From the NCBI RefSeq assembly GCF_010015445.1, contig NC_053112.1, positions 36,258,665 through 36,322,664 on the forward strand: a DNA stretch of 64,000 nt. The letters are read 5' to 3'. The stretch comes from Perca fluviatilis (lineage: Eukaryota > Chordata > Actinopteri > Perciformes > Percidae). Both the position numbers and the translations under genes were made by a program. Below the pieces are notes generated by a model. That model worked only from the letters and a program-made list of their open reading frames with translations, was not told where the DNA came from and made no database searches. Positions 63,901 through 64,000 of the stretch are shown here, piece after piece; position 1 is the stretch's first letter, and every line of letters starts with the position of its first letter.

Positions 63901-64000
63901 TTTACTGTTGGTCTATCACAGTACCGCTGAGTTTAGATACAGTTATTTTCTTGATGTGATGGGAATACCAGACCTTAATACTTTATGAACTACTGGCTAT
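60985..64000 (-). other. caskin1: Part of caskin1 intron 1, no exon seen
   Basis: No match to the caskin1 N-terminus on the minus strand and no other gene. It contains a LINE-like tail at 61551-61612 and a T-run near 62101. A candidate exon near 61150-61200 was rejected on phase. Confidence 0.5.
61551..61612 (+). repeat. LINE (L2/Rex-like) 3' tail
   Basis: GCTGCTGTAGCACAGGAATT ... GTGTGGGATTAATAAAGTAT ... TTATCTTATCTTA is the familiar 3' end of fish L2-type LINEs. Upstream about 200 bp may belong to its 3' UTR. Confidence 0.7.

Overview
The window is vertebrate nuclear DNA, almost certainly from a teleost fish and perhaps a percomorph. The evidence is intron-rich genes with GT/AG junctions, dense (CA)n microsatellites, many short hAT-, piggyBac-like and Harbinger-like elements, and a tRNA-derived SINE. 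No bacterial or plasmid features are present.

Layout: (1) 902-18117, plus strand: complete chtf18, the Ctf18 clamp-loader ATPase, in 22 coding exons whose phases all join (920 codons plus stop). (2) 18571-18866, minus strand: gng13, a 67-residue G-protein gamma subunit ending in CVIL, with a probable untranslated first exon near 21.8-22.1 kb. chtf18 and gng13 converge, with facing poly(A) signals about 33 bp apart. (3) About 22.9-25.25 kb, minus strand: a spliced non-coding host gene with three intact C/D-box snoRNAs and a decayed fourth, one per intron. The D' guide fits the SNORD60 target in 28S rRNA. (4) 28.3-29.3 kb: remnant of a non-LTR retrotransposon with a restriction-like endonuclease. 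(5) About 29.57-60.98 kb, minus strand: caskin1, a synaptic CASK-binding scaffold, with 22 coding exons covering ankyrin repeats, SH3, CASK-interaction motif, two SAM domains and the conserved C-terminus. Its N-terminal exon or exons lie beyond the window.

From memory, human chtf18, gng13, SNORD60 (in SNHG19) and caskin1 all lie on 16p13.3, so the order looks like conserved synteny. The genes themselves have unrelated jobs: sister-chromatid cohesion and replication, G-protein signalling, rRNA methylation and synaptic scaffolding.

The less ordinary points are the tandemly amplified exon-snoRNA units; a candidate single-exon 60-residue membrane micropeptide inside a chtf18 intron; TIR transposons carrying expanded internal minisatellites; a large hAT element enclosing a foldback with array-like arms; a minisatellite derived from a caskin1 splice acceptor; and a (CA)n tract directly next to a weak chtf18 splice donor. 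I see no new enzymatic or defence system.
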